The position numbers and the translations under genes are program-made. This document shows positions 4,821 through 7,918 of a stretch of 7,918 nucleotides of DNA, piece after piece (position 1 is the stretch's first letter; the number at the start of each line of letters is the position of its first letter). Source of the stretch: an uncultured Prosthecobacter sp. (GTDB lineage: Bacteria > Verrucomicrobiota > Verrucomicrobiia > Verrucomicrobiales > Verrucomicrobiaceae); NCBI GenBank assembly GCA_937941745.1, contig CALDGV010000111.1, positions 1 through 7,918 on the forward strand, in the 5' to 3' direction. Below the pieces are notes generated by a model. It was not told the DNA's origin and made no database searches. It saw only the letters and a list, made by a program, of their open reading frames with translations.

Positions 4821-7592
4821 ATGAGTGCCACGCTGCCTTTCCGCGCGAATCAAGACCTGCTCGAATCCAAATACCAAGCCTGGAGTCAAGACCCCGCGTC
4901 CGTCGATGCCGGATGGGCTTCCTTCTTTGAAGGCTTTGAACTCGGCATGGCCGAACTGGCCAAGCGCAAGGCCGCCTCTGGCGGTGCCGCGCCTGCCGGT
5001 GATGCCACGCTCTCCGAAGCCACGCTGAACTTCCGCATGCGCGTGACGAACGCGCTGCTCACCTTCCGCTCCCTGGGCCACCGTGAATCGCATCTGGACC
5101 CGCTGACCTCATCCGGCCCCTCGGCTCCCGAACTCAGCCTGGAGGCACTCGGCTTCACCGAGGCTGACCTCGACCGCGAGGTGCAGACGCACATGTTCCG
5201 CGGCGGCCAGGCCATGAAGCTGCGCGACTTCCTCGCCGAACTCCGCCGCATCTACTGCGGCAAGAGCGGCTTCGAGTTCATGCACATCCACACGCCGGAA
5301 GTCCGCAACTGGCTGATGGAGCGCATTGAGAACCGCACCTTTGAACCCACGCCGGACAAGGACTCCCAGGTGGACGCCCTGCGCTGGCTGCTGGAGGCCG
5401 AGACCTTCGAGCGCTTCCTGCACCGCCGCTTTGTCGGGCAGAAGCGCTTCTCCGTGGAAGGTGGCGAATCCATGCTCGTGGCGCTGGAAACCATCCTGGA
5501 AAACCTGCCTAAGCAGGGCGGCAAGGAGATCGTGATGGGCATGGCCCACCGCGGCCGCCTGAGCGTGCTGGCGAACTTCCTGCGCAAGCCGCTGGAGATG
5601 CTCTTCTACGAGTTCAGCGAGAATTATGTGCCGGACACCGTCGGTGGCGATGGCGACGTGAAGTATCACCTTGGCTTCGAGACCGTGCGCGAAACTCGCA
5701 GCGGCGGCAAGGTGGGCATCATGCTGGCCCCGAACCCGAGCCATCTGGAGGCGGTAGATCCTGTCGTCGAAGGCATGACCCGTGCCCGCCAGCGCTTCCT
5801 GGGCGACACGGCTGAGCGCAAGCAGGTGCTGCCGATCCTGATCCACGGTGACGCCGCGGTCGCCGGCCAGGGCATCGTGGCGGAAGTCCTGAACCTTTCC
5901 CAGCTTCCCGGCTACAGCACCGGTGGCACCATCCACATTGTGGTGAACAACCAGATCGGCTTCACCACCCTGCCCGCCGATGCCCGCTCCACCACCTACT
6001 GCACGGACGTGGCCAAGCTCATCGACGCTCCGGTGATTCATGTGAACGGCGACCGTCCGCTGGAAGTGGCCGCCGCCGCCCGCCTGGCCCTGGATTTCCG
6101 CCAGAAGTTCGGCCGCGATGTCTTCATCGACATCCTCTGCTACCGCCGTTACGGCCACAACGAGACTGACGAGCCTGCATTCACCCAGCCCAACATGGCG
6201 CGCACCATCGCGGCGCACCCTTCCACCGCCACGCTGTTCCGTCAGGAGCTGCTGCAAAACGGCGTGCTGGATGAAGCCGGGGCCAACGCCCTGCACAAAG
6301 AGCTCGAGGACGAGCTCGAACAGGGCGTGAACGACCTCGCGAACAAGGAAGGCAAGAACGGCGGCAATCCTTTTGAAGGTTCCACCGCACAGCCTCAGGC
6401 CGCCTACGATTACAACGTCATCGAGACCGGCGTCGAACGCGACCGCCTGACCAAGATCGGCAAGAAGCTGCTCGAAGCACCTGAGGGCTTCCATCTGCAT
6501 CCCACCATCGCGAAACGCTTCCTCGCCGCCCGCGGCAAGGCCATCGAGAGCGGTGAAGGCGTGGACTGGGCCACCGCCGAGGCCCTGGCCTTCGGCTCCC
6601 TGCTCACGGACGGCAATGGCGTGCGCCTTTCCGGCCAGGACGTGCGACGCGGCACCTTCAGCCACCGCCACTGCGTGTTTTACGACACCGAAACGCGCGA
6701 GCGTCACATCCCGCTCAACAACCTCGAAGAGAAGCAGGGCCGCTTCTGCGTTTACAACTCCCTGCTTTCCGAGGCGGCGGTGCTTGGCTTTGACTACGGC
6801 TACTCCCTCCTGGCTCCGAACATGCTCATCTGCTGGGAAGCCCAGTTTGGTGACTTCGTGAACGGTGCCCAGGTCATCATCGACCAGTTCATCGCCTCTG
6901 CGGAGAGCAAATGGCAGCGCCCCAGCCACGTCACGCTCCTCCTGCCGCACGGCTACGAAGGCCAGGGACCCGAGCACTCCAGCGCCCGTCTCGAGCGCTT
7001 CCTGCAGCTCTGCGCAGGCGGCAACATGCAGGTCTGCAACTTCACCACCCCGGCCCAGTACTTCCACGCGCTGCGCCGCCAGGTGAAGCGCAGCACGCGC
7101 AAGCCCCTCGTCGTCATGACGCCGAAGAGCCTCCTGCGCCATCCGCGCTGCGTTTCGAAGCTGGATGACATGGCTGACGGCACCCACTTCAAGGAAGTGC
7201 TGGACGATGAACTGCTCACCATCAGCCCCGAACGCGTCACGCGCCTCATCTTCTGCAGCGGCAAGGTGTACTACGACCTCCTCGACTTCCGCGAGAAGAA
7301 CAAGATCAAGAACGCCGCCATCATCCGCGTGGAGCAGCTCTACCCGCTGAACTACGAGATGCTCAAGGGCATCGTGGCCAAGTATCCGCGCGCCCAGAAG
7401 AAGTGGATCTGGTGCCAGGAGGAGCCCCGCAACATGGGCGCCTTCTACTACATCCGCCCGCGCCTCGAAGAACTGAGCAACCACAAGCTCCGCTATGCCG
7501 GCCGCGAGCGCTCCAGCAGCCCCGCCGCAGGCTCCAAGGCCATCCACGTCCTCGAGCAGGAGAAGCTCGTCGAAGACGCCTTCAGCGTTTGA
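4821..7592 (+). CDS. sucA: 2-oxoglutarate dehydrogenase E1 component
   Basis: This 923-residue thiamine-diphosphate enzyme (E. coli SucA has 933) decarboxylates 2-oxoglutarate and passes the succinyl group to the E2 lipoyl domain in the TCA cycle. Residues 7-40 form the N-terminal E1o segment (ANQDLLESKYQAW, GWASFFEGFE). The dehydrogenase domain covers about 200-520. It includes GMAHRGRLSVLANF (240-253), the ThDP/metal-binding run from HGDAA (342-346) to NNQIGFTT (376-383), YCTDVAKLIDAPVIHVN (393-409) and YRRYGHNETDEPAFTQP (441-457). The pyrimidine-binding transketolase domain is about 585-780, with SGQDVRRGTFSHRH (604-617), WEAQFGDFVNGAQ (672-684) and HGYEGQGPEHSSARLERF (710-727). The C-terminal domain follows with CSGKVYYDLL (812-821) and WCQEEPRNMGAF (864-875). 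No key motif is missing. The start is supported by the N-terminal segment beginning immediately. The leader is C-rich with no Shine-Dalgarno. sucB follows after 78 bases. Confidence 0.98.
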   Translation: MSATLPFRANQDLLESKYQAWSQDPASVDAGWASFFEGFELGMAELAKRKAASGGAAPAGDATLSEATLNFRMRVTNALLTFRSLGHRESHLDPLTSSGPSAPELSLEALGFTEADLDREVQTHMFRGGQAMKLRDFLAELRRIYCGKSGFEFMHIHTPEVRNWLMERIENRTFEPTPDKDSQVDALRWLLEAETFERFLHRRFVGQKRFSVEGGESMLVALETILENLPKQGGKEIVMGMAHRGRLSVLANFLRKPLEMLFYEFSENYVPDTVGGDGDVKYHLGFETVRETRSGGKVGIMLAPNPSHLEAVDPVVEGMTRARQRFLGDTAERKQVLPILIHGDAAVAGQGIVAEVLNLSQLPGYSTGGTIHIVVNNQIGFTTLPADARSTTYCTDVAKLIDAPVIHVNGDRPLEVAAAARLALDFRQKFGRDVFIDILCYRRYGHNETDEPAFTQPNMARTIAAHPSTATLFRQELLQNGVLDEAGANALHKELEDELEQGVNDLANKEGKNGGNPFEGSTAQPQAAYDYNVIETGVERDRLTKIGKKLLEAPEGFHLHPTIAKRFLAARGKAIESGEGVDWATAEALAFGSLLTDGNGVRLSGQDVRRGTFSHRHCVFYDTETRERHIPLNNLEEKQGRFCVYNSLLSEAAVLGFDYGYSLLAPNMLICWEAQFGDFVNGAQVIIDQFIASAESKWQRPSHVTLLLPHGYEGQGPEHSSARLERFLQLCAGGNMQVCNFTTPAQYFHALRRQVKRSTRKPLVVMTPKSLLRHPRCVSKLDDMADGTHFKEVLDDELLTISPERVTRLIFCSGKVYYDLLDFREKNKIKNAAIIRVEQLYPLNYEMLKGIVAKYPRAQKKWIWCQEEPRNMGAFYYIRPRLEELSNHKLRYAGRERSSSPAAGSKAIHVLEQEKLVEDAFSV

Positions 7593-7670
7593 TGCGCCCT
7601 CCGCCCACAAGCCTCCCTTCCATCCTGCCCTTCCTTCATTCCCTGCACCCAGAAGCCCTCCCCCACGATC
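7593..7670 (+). other. Pyrimidine-rich sucA-sucB intergenic leader
   Basis: The 78 bases between the sucA stop and the sucB start contain 58 pyrimidines, mostly C with C/T runs. They lack a purine-rich ribosome-binding site: the 20 bases before the ATG are mainly C. No hairpin followed by a T-tract is seen, so read-through from sucA into sucB is expected. Confidence 0.55.
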
Positions 7671-7918
7671 ATGGCTGACATCAAAATCCCCGCACTCGGC
7701 GAATCCGTCGCCGGAGGTCAAATCTCCAAGTGGCACTTCAAAGTCGGCGACGCCGTCAAGGTCGGCGACGTGCTCCTGACCCTGGAGACCGACAAGGTCG
7801 CCGCCGAGGTCACCTCGGAATTCAACGGCGTGCTCGCAAGCATCGCTTCCGGTGAAGGCGAAGACGTCGTCATTGGCGCCGTCGTCGGCCAGATCACGGA
7901 AGGTGCCGCCGCGGCAGC
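7671..7918 (+). CDS. sucB: Dihydrolipoyl succinyltransferase (E2), N-terminal part, cut by window edge
   Basis: The frame opens at ATG 7671 and runs off the right edge after 82 codons. It encodes a complete lipoyl domain: IPALGESVAGGQISKW (6-21), FKVGDAVKVGDVLLTLETDK (23-42) and the following VAAEV. Lys42 in ETDKVA is the expected lipoylation site, the swinging arm that accepts the succinyl group from E1. The last residues visible are alanines, consistent with the start of the flexible linker before the subunit-binding and catalytic domains. The lipoyl domain alone could belong to another 2-oxoacid dehydrogenase E2. Its position 78 bases behind sucA on the same strand makes the succinyltransferase much the likeliest. 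The leader has no Shine-Dalgarno. Confidence 0.93.
   Translation, partial: MADIKIPALGESVAGGQISKWHFKVGDAVKVGDVLLTLETDKVAAEVTSEFNGVLASIASGEGEDVVIGAVVGQITEGAAAA

Noticed and set aside
4700..4831. Upstream start at 4831 for the secreted protein
   Set aside because: It would overlap the sucA start, use the whole divergent promoter region as coding sequence and place a non-hydrophobic extension before a clear signal peptide.
5109..7736. An 875-codon open frame on the minus strand, antisense to sucA
   Set aside because: It lies almost wholly opposite sucA, whose motifs are all intact. Long antisense frames are expected when a GC-rich gene with strongly biased third positions is read in this phase. 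The translation is a low-complexity mix of V, A, G, L, H and D with no recognisable domain or start signal.

Overview
The window is GC-rich bacterial chromosome with ordinary housekeeping genes plus one unusual repeat-rich intergenic block. The 2-oxoglutarate dehydrogenase genes, a solitary tatA, a DegP/HtrA-type protease and several Sec-type leader peptides point to a Gram-negative (diderm), respiring organism. The style of the proteins and the lack of Shine-Dalgarno leaders would fit Verrucomicrobiota, but that placement is an impression from memory and was not tested.

Layout. Positions 1-552 hold no convincing gene. The block begins with a tandem array of about 42-bp GC-rich units organised in a 127-bp higher-order period, probably entering from beyond the left edge. 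Two adjacent strong inverted repeats follow (330-362 and 369-405), and then an intrinsic terminator (490-524) serving the gene to its right. From 553 to 4699 four genes lie on the minus strand. In transcription order they are a secreted protein of unknown function (3638-4699), tatA (3270-3533), an exported endonuclease/exonuclease/phosphatase-family enzyme (2342-3247) and a periplasmic HtrA-type serine protease (553-2178). A terminator-like hairpin at 2262-2298 probably separates the protease from the nuclease. From 4821 rightwards, divergently transcribed, come sucA (E1 of 2-oxoglutarate dehydrogenase) and the start of sucB (E2), which is cut by the right edge.

Function. sucA and sucB encode consecutive subunits of one TCA-cycle complex. 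The minus-strand genes share a cell-envelope theme: three products carry export signals and the fourth is a Tat translocase component. The nuclease directly downstream of tatA has an RR-x-F-L signal peptide and may be a Tat substrate.

No phage, insertion sequence, CRISPR, tRNA or rRNA was seen. No clearly new multi-gene system is visible. The least explained items are the higher-order repeat with its flanking hairpins, the tatA/nuclease pairing, and the C-rich, Shine-Dalgarno-less leaders before the genes.
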